Assembly (NCBI GenBank): GCA_030268105.1 | Contig: BSDZ01000023.1 | Location: 1,240,001-1,304,000, forward strand | Direction: 5' to 3' | DNA length: 64,000 nt | From: Volvox africanus | Taxonomy: Eukaryota; Chlorophyta; Chlorophyceae; Chlamydomonadales; Volvocaceae | Part shown: one piece after another, positions 25,301 through 36,895 of the stretch | How positions within the stretch are numbered: the first letter of the stretch is position 1 | Layout of the letters: each line of letters begins with the position of its first letter | Notes under the pieces: generated by a model | What the model was told of the DNA's origin: nothing | What the model saw: only the letters and a program-made list of their open reading frames with translations | Databases searched by the model: none | Position numbers and translations under genes: made by a program

Positions 25301-27089
25301 TGCCCCGCGCCGCTCCTCCTCGCTGACTCAACGGCGCAAGTGCGGCTGCCGTCGCCGCCGCTGCTGTTGTGTCTCTTTCGAGGCGCTGTCCCCACACGGA
25401 CTGAATTCGAAGCCGCAGCTGAGGACAGGGACATAGGCCTGCAGCCGCCACAAGTGCGTCCCAGGAAGACAGGTCCGGCGAGGATCGGTCGCTGCTGTCC
25501 GTCTGGAGGGAAGCTGTGACTGCAGCCGCCGCGGCCGCTCCCAAAACGTCTTCCGCCTGACCACCGTCTTGCGAGATGTCACCTGCTCGAAGCGCTTCAA
25601 ATCCCTGACCCGAAGGCCTCCGCTCCCCGGCTGCAAGCTGTGCGAGAAACGGCACCGCCATCGTGCCACTGACCTGTGCGGGTTTGTGGGTTTGGGTTTG
25701 GGTTTGGGTTTGGGTGTGGGTGTGCCACCCCCCATTGGGCACCCCCCAGCCGCAACACATTGTTAAAGTCTAGGATTGGGGAGGTAGCAGCCAATACCTG
25801 GTAAGGGCACTGGGACGGGTTACTTGGATGGCTGGTGGAGTCTCAATGTAACAGCGAGCAACGGTGCCAGGTGTGAGCATCAGAGTTCGGCCTCTCCTCC
25901 TTACTGGCGTGCAGAATACATGCACCTCAACACCGAAGGATCTTGTATCGCCTCGTCTTCTATCGTCCGGATAGGATCAGAAGATCAACGAAGAGACGAT
26001 TATGGGCTGCTGGTTGGTTCAAACGAGGACCCTTCCCTCCTCTACCCTTTCCGAGCCTTAACCAACCCAGAACACGGGCACAATGGAGAAAGGTCCCCCC
26101 CCAACACACGCACACAGACGCATGACGCTGACTCACCCACTCACTTGTGCATTGCCCCTCAACCGCACTCCGGACGCCAGCACCTGGGACACCGGCCGAA
26201 CCGCAAATCCCTCCAGGGGCACCACTAATGCCTCGCCTGCCGCCCCCGCCTCCACCGCCGCCGCCGCCGCTGCTTCCAGTGCCTCCAGCCGCAGTCGCAT
26301 CTCTACCAGATCCGCAAACGCCTCCCGCATCAGCCGCTTCAGCCGCTGCCCGGATGCACTATCCAAGACGCCATTGTCCTGCATCCCCAACACATCACCG
26401 CTGACACCCGCAGTCTCGCTACCGCCGGAGGCGGCTTCGGCGGCAACCACGCCGCTGATTGCTGGCGGAGCAGCGGCATGGGCACCCAGAGTAGATCCCG
26501 ATGGCGGATTGTAAGAAGGGACGGGACCTGAAGTCGCCAAAGCGAAAAAGGTCCCCACCGCTACCACGGTGCCGCCGATGAACAACAGTAGCAGCCTGAG
26601 TGCATACGGAATGTCGCCGTCACCAGAATTGCTACCGCTGTAGTCCCCCTTGTTACTGCCGCCGCCACTGTCACCGCCGCCGATTGTGCTGCCGCCGCCG
26701 CTGCTGTGGCTCTGTTCGTACACCAAGCTGTCACTACCTTGTTGGGGCTCACTGCTGCTGCTGCTCACTGATATGTCTCGACTGTTATTGCAACTTCTAA
26801 TGCTCTGACACCCGGAAGTGTTGGGAACACTCTTGGATGACAGCTGCAGTGCATGGCATGGAAGTGCCAGGGTGGGCCTCGAGATGCCGCCATTTGGACA
26901 CGAACCAGATGGTGCAAATGAGGCTGACAGCGATGCTGCCGTTGGCAGTGTCGGTCTCGCTTCAGGCCGCAAGTTATGACTCGGCCTGAGGATGCGGTGC
27001 TGGTATCCAAGTTGTCGCGGACCGACAGACCGGCGCCATTTATCGGGGAAGCCGCCATGTGAACCAGGGGCTCCGATCACCACATCCAT
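22358..27089 (-). CDS. Single-pass membrane protein of unknown function, 844 aa
   Basis: Nine exons chain in phase: 27089-26145, 25673-25197, 25086-25029, 24796-24699, 24559-24463, 24091-23936, 23470-23258, 23212-23024 and 22659-22358 (TAA). Together they are exactly 845 codons. The first in-frame ATG is at 27089. Residues 1-159 are Ser/Gly-rich and probably disordered. Residues about 160-184 (PYALRLLLLFIGGTVVAVGTF) form one hydrophobic segment, followed by a Leu/Glu/Arg/Ala helix (RLKRLMREAFADLVEMRLRL). The middle part alternates polar and hydrophobic residues (HLQLVTEPGGRHLEVDK; LLLKADTHPRLRLMLASQG) and may be a beta-rich domain that I cannot name. There is no enzyme signature. The exon 24796 acceptor (ACTCAGAG) and the GTGATG donor after 23024 are the weakest borders. 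Confidence 0.6.
25684..25716. repeat. TTTGGG hexanucleotide repeat at a splice acceptor
   Basis: Plus strand shows GGGTTT units (about five copies, last ones degenerate). On the minus strand this reads as CCCAAA repeats that end about 10 nt before the acceptor at 25675-25674 of the 844-aa membrane-protein gene, so the repeat supplies most of that acceptor's pyrimidine tract. It is not the TTTTAGGG telomere unit of these algae. Confidence 0.8.
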
Positions 27090-28228
27090 TAATAGTTCTG
27101 AACGCTTCGTCCACACAGATTTGGTTTCTTCGGGTGGCGAAGGCCCGAAATTCGGACGGCCGCCAAGTTCCTAAAGAGTACTTGTCGGTGAACACCTCAG
27201 GAATCCTCCTCGAGACGTCATATAATAAAGTTGGCAAGTCGAAATATATTGCTTGACCTATACGACTGCAAAATCCAAAGTTGTATGGCGCCTGACGCAA
27301 GGTGTGCCCAGAGGATTGTACACCTTTCAAGCCATCGCAACCATTATCGCTAATTACAAGTATAAAATGTAATTTCTGTAAATAACTTAATATCAGTGGC
27401 AACAATCCAAGGGAAGCCGACCGGCAGGTCAGCTGAGTGAGGCGCGAAACCCAAGTGCACTTTACCAGACCCGCAAGACCTTTAACAAGCTATAAAAACA
27501 AAAATTCGAAGCTGAAACTATGCGAGAAATCGGTCACAAGTAGCAGTTTGCATCAGCTGTCGCAATACGCCTACGTAGTTACGAGGCTTTCTGCCCCCAT
27601 CTTCGCAAAGAACCCTTGTATTTGACACGCACACAATGTTGCTCCGGACAAACATATTGTGCGTTCGATATTTATGCAATTTAAAGTCTAGTTTCTCGAT
27701 GACAAAACAACTTGGTGTCTGCAGAAAGGACTATCAGGCCAAGCACTGGCAGCAATCACTGGGTTGGGGACGTCCCTGACAGATCTTTGTCAGGATATAT
27801 AATAACTTGTATGGTATTGCTGGTGCGGAGTTGCACAGGGGGTTCATTTATTGGTGTCGAGGAGAGACCTCCGGTGGCAATTTTTGGAGGTGGGTCGTTG
27901 AGGTTTAAGGTTCTTACGATCTCTAATGTAATAGATCTATCTTCGCTTCACGGACTGGGATATGGCATCCCTGCCACTGTATGCCACTCAGCTGCCAGGA
28001 CTGCCGGCTATCTGTTGCCCTCTAAGGAGATTCTTCGTTGCGGAAAGGTCTTACGCATCTTCTTGGTACCTAATATATTTTGTACATTGCTTGCAGAAGG
28101 AGATTGGCGTAACGACCCGGCGTCTACACGCAAACTGTAGGCAAGACATTTGGACATGGGCGATTAACTGTAACGTGACTGTAACGCTGACACTTCCGAG
28201 CTAATACGCCAACTGTAACAAAACACAG
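27090..28228. other. Intergenic stretch, possible 5' exons of the 28229-29589 gene
   Basis: The minus-strand promoter region of the 844-aa membrane-protein gene and the plus-strand upstream region of the next gene share this interval. A good acceptor (TTGCTTGCAG) at 28087-28096 opens a 73-nt plus-strand frame to 28169. It joins in phase 1 to the exon at 28229, and its peptide contains KEIGVTTRRLHANCRQ. An earlier in-phase piece could run from about 27811 to 28047 but has a poor donor (GTCTTA). Confidence 0.35.
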
Positions 28229-29589
28229 CTACAACGGAGCCAGAGGGATATGGCGCAGCTGCCGAGGTGCAGCAGGCGCTGCACCGGAGCAGCTCCGCCC
28301 CTTGCCTAACTGGCAAGCCAGCGGCATTGCTCAGGCTCCTTGGGATCTCTAAGCCTCCACTACCTCCTAACCTAATTGCGTCCAATCACGGCCGCGCTGC
28401 CCCTTTGGTTTACGATGCCGCAAATCAACTGACTTCCGGCCCACTACACAACCGTTCGCCACGCCTCCTCCAGCTCAGCCGCTCCTTCGATCAGCGCTCT
28501 CCTACCCCCGTCTCACATCAAGTTCAGGCGCCCGAGGGCATCGTCCCCCATTGTTGCGCCGTCTTACCAGGCTTGAACGAGCAGTATCGTGAGGAAAAAA
28601 GCATTACGACAGTTCTCCCCGGCGGCCCTTCAACCGTACTTGTTGAGCCTCAGCTGCCATCAGCTGGAGCGACGCTGCGTCACGTTTGTCCTGGCCCTGG
28701 CCCCCATGCCGCGGCATTCGGGTACTGGCCACCAGGCTCCGGGGGCAGCTCGCCGGGCTGTGCCTCCGGCAATGCGTTGACGTTTATGACGGCAGGTTAT
28801 GGCGTTGAGTGTGGCAGCTTCCCGCATTCTTTTGCTTCGTACTCCGATACGATGATGCAGGGTGTGGAACGGCCAGGGCACTGCAGCTGGAATTTCATCC
28901 CTAGGGCTGGTGATATGGATACATGCCCAAACTCTGTATTGGCGGCAGGACCACGTGCGCAACCCGGGTATTTGGCGCTGGTATCTATGCCCACGGTCGC
29001 GGAGGACAGGGTGGAGGATCGAGAGAGGGATGGGGAATTTGAATGCAGTAACACCGAAGATACGGAACTTCGCCGGCTGCCACCGGCACTGCGCTCCGGG
29101 ACTCTGCCGCAACTGCACTATCCGTCTCATCCCCAGGGCAACCGTCAGCAGCAGCAGCAGCAACAGGCGAACCGGGGTGTGCTGCAGCATCTGGAGCACC
29201 TGGAGCAGCAGCAGCAGCCGGCTGTCCGGCATTGCAGCGCATCTGAAAGTGGCTGGGACAGCGAGCTGCTCGGCTTTGCTGTCGTGAGCGGATCCGGCAG
29301 CCACCCAGGCGCCCGGATCTACAACGGCAATGCCGTCGACGGGGAAGGAGCCTCTCACAGAGCGCTACACCAGCTGCAGTTGGAACATGGCCCCGAGCAG
29401 CAGGGCCGTCTAGAGACGCTCCAGGGATCTACGATGGTGGATTGGCTGGATTTAGGGGGCCGTCTGACTCATGGGCCGACAGTGACCCACGGGTCCACGT
29501 GGCAGGGTACAGCGTCAACGTCGATGACGCGGGTGCGTTTGGCCAGGCAGCGTAGCGTGGGGATGACACGCAAGAGGGTACTGGTATGA
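28229..29589 (+). CDS. Unknown protein, large 3' exon (about 450 codons)
   Basis: The exon begins after AACACAG at 28228, where the frame needs one base from a previous exon, and stays open to TGA at 29587-29589. The peptide is Pro/Ser/Gly-rich with a Gln run (29143-29166) and a second short Gln run (29205-29217). It ends in a basic tail (RVRLARQRSVGMTRKRVLV). I recognise no domain. A short upstream exon (28097-28169) fits in phase and carries a sequence faintly like the helix before the core of RWP-RK transcription factors, but the RWPxRK core itself is absent. The region could encode a nuclear regulatory protein; that is inference only. The 5' end is unresolved. Confidence 0.5.
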
Positions 29590-32500
29590 TTGAAGGTTCG
29601 GGCTCGTGCACGCGATTGACAATGTACCCATATGGGTTATTTGTTGAGTCGTTGATTAATTGGTTTGTTGTTGGTTGGCGTATTACCTAGCTTTTGTCAA
29701 TGAGCATGGCTTAGGCATGGTAGTTTTGGCAAATTCAAGTCCATCCTGATATAGATATGGGAAACAGCTTTTGTCCTCATCGCGACCATAACGGGGATAT
29801 GTTAGGTTGAAGCATGCTAGCATGCTCACATGTCGATGCCTCGAAAGGTGAGTACGGGTCAGGTAGTCAGTGAAGAGGGCGATGTGACGCCTTTGACGAC
29901 AGCATCAGGGAATACTGCGGGAAGACGAGACTCGTACTGTATTAACGTTTACCTTTTCCCCATTGGCCGCTGCATGGCGATAAATGGACCCGGCGGCGCG
30001 TCTCTCCCTTTTTGTTTGACCATCGACCCTTGTGCTCGGTGCGCGGTCGAAGTACCCTTGGCGAGATGAGATGAGGTGAGGACGTCGGAGGCCTGGAAAA
30101 GACTCTGCCCTCTGCCCTTGGCCAGGGACGCCCGACGTGCTGATTGTGAATAGCAGAAAAAGTGACTTGGGTGCGCACGGAACCAAGAGCAGGGCTTAAG
30201 GGGAGGATGGCCTGCCAGCCCCCTTTCAACGCAGCGTTCGGAGTGGTGCGCTCAGCCGCTGCCTCTCCTTTGCCGAGGAACTGCGGCGGTGGGGAAATGG
30301 CCTCAATTGGGCATTCTTTGGCTTATGGCTCCAAACCTTAGGGATGATAGTGCCGTCGCGATATGTTGTACTACTTTCTACGAAGTATTTTGGACGTCGT
30401 CGTACTCGCATGATGTCTTCGAAGCCCGAACGTCGGCACCTGTGAAATAACACTCTAAATGAGCGGACCTTTGCACCCCTTGTATACCAACTGTCGTCTT
30501 TGTGTTTATACATCGCACCCTGCCCAGCTCCGTACCGGCACCCCGCCTTAAGGCAGTTGGGCAAGCGGTTGAAAGAACGTGATCTACACATGATACAGAT
30601 GGATATCCGCAAAGGGGCGGTGGACGGTGGCGCAGCTGCTGCCATCTTAACTTTTTTTGCGATGTTTGCATTATTAATGCGTGTCAAAATGTGCTGTTGG
30701 CGGATGGACGCACGGACAGACGGATATACATACAGATGTGTGCATGGACAGACGAGTACGAGCACCACCAGGGTCGTGGTTCTGTGAGTTATTTTGCGAT
30801 ACGCGAAGGCAAGAGGAATTCTGGGAAAGGTGCGGTGCATTCTGGCGCTCCTCTGATGCGGCAGTGATGGATGTGGATGGCATGGGGTTGAGTGCCAAGC
30901 AGAAGCCTTTTGAATGCGGTAAGGATTGCGAATGTGGAGAGGGCTCGTGTGACTGCGCCCGTAGATGTTTAAGTCTCTGCTTCGCGAAACAGAGACTCAC
31001 GGAACCCAGTATAACCTGCGCAGGACACTTGCCCTCCCGCATGATGACCAGAAGGGATAGCTTTGGACGCCGCGTAGGGCGTGGGCAGGCCAGGCATCCC
31101 TGATTGCGGATGATGTCTATGCGGCATAGCTACTCGTGGTGCTGCAAGATGCACTTCGCTTGCGGGACATGTCGGTTGTCCGTACGGTATGCCGTTTGCG
31201 ACATGTGTCCAGGGCTTGGGCTGAGGGCTAGCTTGTTGGGGTTTTAGGGTTTGGGCCAAACCCTCTTTATCGAATGTGACGTGATTGCAATATCATATTC
31301 TCTTATAATTATCCTGTGCTGATATAGGAATGGGGAGTCATTTTCATGTTTGGGACTTACGGTTTTGATCATGCGGTGAAAGGAATGCATGATAGTTTGT
31401 ATTTTCGGATTGCCCGATTAAGTGTCGATATGTAACACCAGTTTTTGCTGAAACTCGGTGCAGTATCTTACGTATAAGGCTGAACGGATTTTAGTCAGCA
31501 TTTGCAGTCGCGTCTGAGCTGGCTGTATGGATGCTGACTTATGCGTAGGACAGATTCGGTTAGGTCAGATTGGGCCAACGCCTAGACTTATCCTTGGTCG
31601 ACCTTTGCTTGGTGTCTCCCAAACTCTGTGAACTTAGGGCGTCTTAGACACGTTCCCTTTTCTGATTCAGGGCAGCTTGGAGTATTCGTATGATGTGTGG
31701 AAGGTGTTGTGTACGATGATTAAACCTCCTCGGGGTCCAAGGTGCTGCAAGTTAAGCAGCATCTCCCAGATATGTGGTTTTCCGGAAAGCCTGTGCATAA
31801 TGTCGCTGTAAGTCGAATTTTTGGCGTCTATTTTCAATGCACTTGATGCGTAACGATGCAAGGCAAGGAGTCATGGTAAGGACGGGGAATGTGGAAATCA
31901 AGGAAAAGAAGCTACCAGCCCAAAGTGACTTAAAAGAGTCCCGTAGGGGATCGTGGCACATGTGGGGCCGCACCCGAGGCGATCGACATGTGACAGAAGG
32001 GCGTGCCATAGCCCCTGATCCTGTACTTCATGGTGGCGCATTCTGCGTTGGGTGCCCCTCCGGGGTAATGGGTAAATTATGCTATTGCACCGCGGAATCA
32101 CATCGTTCGTCTGCGGGCAATTTAATACCTCCCAGGAGGTTAGCCAGGTTGTAGGGAAGGCCGAAAGTACGCCATCGGAGCTCCATTTTCCTGTAAGGAT
32201 GTGTATGGCTCTCGTTGCTACGGCGTGAGACCTGCCCTGCTGGCCAAGCGTAAAAGCCCATGGCGTGGTTAGCATGCCTTGCTTGGCAGAGCGCGGGAAC
32301 TGTCAATCTCTTCAACGAGACAGGGGCATCCCAGCATTATAGGTTTCGTGCGCCACGATCGCTGCACTCCTACAAGAGAATGCTCCATCAGTCTGTTGCC
32401 CTGGCGCGGAGAGCAATGACACGGAAAGTCCTGTTAATACGTCGGGCTCGGGTCCAAGCCCCGCACATCACTAGTCAACACGGCGCGCGAGTACAGGAAG

Positions 32501-34915
32501 GACATGATGCCTACATAAACGCGGCCAGCCCTCTTCGACGCGTTGCAGTAGTTTTGAGGTTGAGCTCGGATAATCCAAACAGCCAAAATCAACCGGGAAG
32601 CTGGAAACGTTGGTACAAAGGTGCTCAACGTGCGAACAAATCAGTCCACAGGCGAGTTCATAGGGGGCAGCTGCACGGCCCCATGTACATGCCTTCCTTT
32701 TGAATGGTACCGCTTGGTCCAGTGACTTCACCACGTTGATCGTTGGCAGCAGCGTCACAAATGACCCCTCGGCACTACAAGCCTCTCAGCCCATGAGCGA
32801 CCGTGACAGTCATGGCAAAGAAAGCCGAACAACGAAGTGAGTGAGCCCCTCTCGCACGGTTACAGTATACCCCTCCATAAAACGGAAACATGAACAACCG
32901 GCAATCCCTCGCCATCGCAGCACAGGCTGGGGCACCTCTCCAGTGTCAGAGATGGGCACCACCGATGCAATTTATAGAGCACATTCGCACTTGCACACAT
33001 TAAGATTTACATACACGCACAACGGGCTTCCTACTTTCAGTGAGACCCAGAAAGACGCAGTAAGTGCTCTTTCTCAATGTTGGGTAAGATCTCTCTTAAA
33101 TGCTTAGGTGCAACTACAGCTGGGGCCGCCATGGCGCCGGTGGGTATTACATCCCCCCCCCGCCGCCTTTCCCCAATTACAGCAAGTCCATGCGACACAA
33201 CAAAGCAGAATGGGTGGTGCCGAGAAAAATCTCAACCGAACACTTCACACATCACGCCATAAGGCGCGCACTATTCCACACCACAATGGTTGAATGGCCT
33301 TCCCTGGGCATCAGCTGCGGCTTTTGTGGGGTGCAGGGCAAATCACCACCCACAGCGAGGCCGAACTGGCCGATGTAGGGACATGTTAATCAACAATGCT
33401 CATATTGTCAGTCATCGTTCAGCATGAGCCTTCCGCCCCGGCTGCGCTACCGCACTGCTGTCAGCACGAAACCCTGCCACATTACGCGGTCCCCGGGTGA
33501 GGCGCTACGTAAGCGCTACAGGGAGATCGCTAACCTACGCTAACCCTTGCTGCTTGCACATTTACGGCTGATAGACAGCGCCATGCAACCAGCCCCCACA
33601 CACGTGTCACGCCGTATCCAAGCCTCCTCGCCGACCTCCCCGCCGCCAGACCAATTCGGCGAATTCGGCAGGGAGGGAAGGCCCCCAGGTGCCTCAACAA
33701 CCCCAGCGCCGCAGATGCGACCGCGAAGCACATGAAGCAACACCAAGCGGTGTTCCTGGTGAAAACCAAAAGCAAACGAACCAATCAGATTGAACCAAAA
33801 AGGTAAGCAACCTATCGAGCGAAGCAAAGTAACCTCCGGTTGGCCGACAGGGTCTTGCACCGACATGTTCCGCCCCTCCATGGCGGTGCCACACGGGACT
33901 TCTCTAAACCTTGCTTCACTGCCCTGGCGCTGGTCCCTATCTGCAGCTGGCCTAGACGTACGACAAAACGCGGAGCAAGAAAGTCTTGATGCCATCTCAT
34001 TAGCCTGGAGACAATTACTTCCGCGAGTAGTGCTCCCGTACCCGGACGACGGTGTGTTCCCATATACACCGGCCGAATCATGCCTCGCTTACGGCTGCCA
34101 TCAACGGCCGTTGCCGCTGAAACAGTGGCCTCAAGTCCATATATGATATGGCATGCCATCTGGGACCAGAGGTACTGTATTAGGTTCTACAACACCAGTT
34201 TAACAGGGGACAGTAAAACACACGAGTGCTTCCACACACATCAATCAACATCATTAGAGAGAACACTGCCGAGAAAAGGTGAAAGCTTCACACACATACA
34301 CCCTTGTACACTTCAAACGCGCACACATGCACGCACCATGCATTAGGACACAAAATGGGCAATCGGGCATCCTCTACCCTGTTTCATCTATTATCACCAC
34401 TTGTTCCACCGCGGAGAACCACGACTGGAAAACGCGGTGCTTATCGAAGACACAAACGAAACTTGTACACTACAAGAAACAGCTCTCCAGGGGGCTAGGG
34501 AGGACGGGTGATGCCCGGTTACGTCCCACCTTGCAGACAGACAATTCACAAAGACGCCGTCAACCGCCGCCGCACCAGATCGTAGCGCGACTGGCCAAGC
34601 CAAACTGTGCGGGCCACGTGCGCAGTGCTACTCGCACGAGCGCTGCTGCGTTGTCACCCTCCTATTCCGCAGCCTCATCCACCCCAGCCGGCACCATACC
34701 AACCGCGATCTCAAGCACGTGCACAAGATCTTCAAGGGCGCCAGCGTCCCCTGCGTTTCCAAATGCTCGCTGGGGTCCAAATATAATAACTAAGACGGCA
34801 CCATCGGAGCACCCGAGTCGCAATCCATGATGCTCAGACCATTAGCTGTTCTAAGAGTCCCACATTCGTTGGTTTAGCAGCATAACTAAGAACGACTATT
34901 CCTTCTCCATCATCT
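29590..34915. other. 5.3-kb stretch without a supported gene
   Basis: Long open frames occur on both strands (for example 30226-30840 minus and 34279-34830 plus), but none shows domain motifs, splice-linked continuation or the composition of neighbouring exons. Noted structures are GCATGCTAGCATGC at 29812-29825, a 13-bp-arm palindrome at 30972-30997 and one TTTTAGGG-like unit near 31236. Confidence 0.4.
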
Positions 34916-36895
34916 TTACATCACTGGAGTCGCCGTGGCGCTGCTGGGTGCAGATGACGGCGCCAGCAGCGCCGCTGAGGACGATATGGGTTGGGGGACA
35001 GTCAGCGCCGATGCGGCACCACCGCTGCAATCGAGCGTGGAGGTGGTCTGCGTCGTGGCGGCTGGCGCCGGTCTCGTGCTCTCTGGCTCGCTGCGCTTGG
35101 TACCAGCGGTGCGGCTGTCCGAGTCGCGGCCTTCACTCGAGGTCACGTCTCTACGCCGGAGCATCCGATACTTCTGAAGATGGCTAGCCACATTCTCGCG
35201 CGTCAGGCCATCGATGTTCATCTCCTAAGGTTCCGGCAGAGTAGGAGACGGCGACGAAATTTTATCTGGCGCGTGAAGGATTTGTAAGATATGCAGAAGG
35301 ACGCGCAAGTGCGCAGGCTATGCTATGCCACAGCTTATGGCATTCCAAATGGCCCCAGCATACCCACACTGACACGTACTGGGTGACCCAGATGAATATA
35401 TGTCGGGCGACCAAAGGGGCAATCTCGACTTCCCGAACCCCAGGCCGACCCAACCTTGTCCTTCCGTGTCGCCCAATCGGACAGGCCCTCCCTTCCACCT
35501 AACGACTGTACAGCGAACCTCGCGCCGAAACCCAAGACCCATCGCAATAACTACATTCCTTTCCGCTCACCTGCATAATGTTCTTGGGTACCGCCTTTTC
35601 GACACCTAGCTTGTGGACTGCGCTCTCAAACTTCTTATGGAGCTGCGGTGTCCATACGAGACGTGGCCGTTTTATGGCGCGCGTCGAGCCGTCGTCCATA
35701 TACTCCTCCTCGCCCATGGACTGGCATTGCTGCTGGCCCGACGAGGGCACGGGGATGGCGGGCGCCGCCACAGGCCGGTATGCCGCCGCCAGCGCCGCCG
35801 AGTAGTCGAGCGGCGTGGCTCCGTAACCAGGATGGAACGCGCCATTGCAAGCTGCTGCACAGAGAAACAAGACACATTAATTAGGTGTCCCGAGATGCGC
35901 ATTCCTACCACATCAAAAGATGGTAATAACTACAAACGCTCTACTTCGTCAATGCTAATGAAAAAGGGGGGTATTTTGGCGCAAGCATTTAGAGGGCCAG
36001 TTGTGGGACAGGGATTGTGCTCACCCGAAGACGGCGCTTGAGGATACCCGTATGCACTCGTCGCAGCGGCAGCTGCAGCTGCTGCGGCAGCCATGGCAGC
36101 GGCGTTCGCGTCGTGCGGTCGCGCATAGTACGAATGAACGGCATAGGGGGCCAACGTGGACGCGAAACTCGTCGCTGGGCTTTGAACATAGGCAGGATGC
36201 GGCTGCGCAAAGGCTGCGTACAGGTTTTGCACCATAAGAGGATTCTGGAAAGGCAAGGAAGGCGTCGGCCTGACGGCCGCCCCAAGGCTGCTTGGGGGCC
36301 CAGACGACGTCCTTGCCGTCGCAGTGGTCGTTGTTCGGTCCTGCTCGCACGACGCTGCGCGCCCTGCTGTCCCGTCTTGTGAAGCTGCCGGCATCAACGG
36401 CTGCGACATTGCTGAAGAGGTTGCAGGTGCAGCTCGAGCTGCAGCAGCTAAAGCCGCAGTGTGAGCATGTAGTGCTCCAGCAGTTTGAGCTAATAAAGCA
36501 GCCGTCGACTGTTGTTGTTGTTGCTGCTGCTGTTGTTGCTGTTGATGATGTTGGCTGGCTGCCGCTAAAGCTTGTAAATAGCCCATCGGCAGTCCTGCCA
36601 AGTGCGATTGCGGTTGCATAGTTGCTGCATATTGTGCACCACTGAAACCGAACGCGCCCATGAGGGCCGGGTTCATCATCGTGCCATAAACGCTCTGGGC
36701 ATGCTGCGTTTGCGCAAGAGTCGGTTGTGGCTGTGGCGTCGGGGCTCCCCCAAGCGTTGGAAGCCCAAATGCTTGAGCCACCAACGGGGGAATAAGAGAC
36801 GACGTCAAGGGGACCAGCCCCGCAGACGGGTCAAAAGAGGCATCCTCCTTAATACCATAGAAGCCTTGAAGGGCCTGGACCGCGTCGTAGGCCAT
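34916..36895 (-). CDS. GARP-family (LUX/ROC-like) Myb-type transcription factor, 487 aa
   Basis: Three exons chain in phase: 36895-36025, 35854-35571 and 35224-34916 (TAA). Residues 1-290 are Pro/Gln/Ala-rich with a Gln run and two Ala runs, typical of an activation region. Residues about 352-402 form the GARP DNA-binding motif: KRPRLVWTPQLHKKFESAV, then GVEKAVPKNIMQ, then after the second intron MNIDGLTRENVASHLQKYR. This is the B-type GARP motif shared by plant LUX/PCL1 and the Chlamydomonas clock proteins ROC15 and ROC75. Those proteins bind GATWCG-like sites and act in circadian timing. Which paralogue this is cannot be told here, so no symbol is given. The usual Leu in NIMQLMN is Glu at the splice junction. 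The C-terminal 85 residues are Ser/Ala/Thr-rich and probably disordered. Confidence 0.9.

Noticed and set aside
30226..30840. 204-codon minus-strand open frame
   Set aside because: No domain, no splice-linked continuation and residue use unlike neighbouring exons; likely chance.
31230..31255. TTTTAGGG-like unit as an interstitial telomere
   Set aside because: Only one recognisable unit; too little to call a telomeric tract.
34279..34830. 183-codon plus-strand open frame
   Set aside because: Pro/Ser/Thr-rich reading without domain or splice context, in the 3' flank of the GARP gene.
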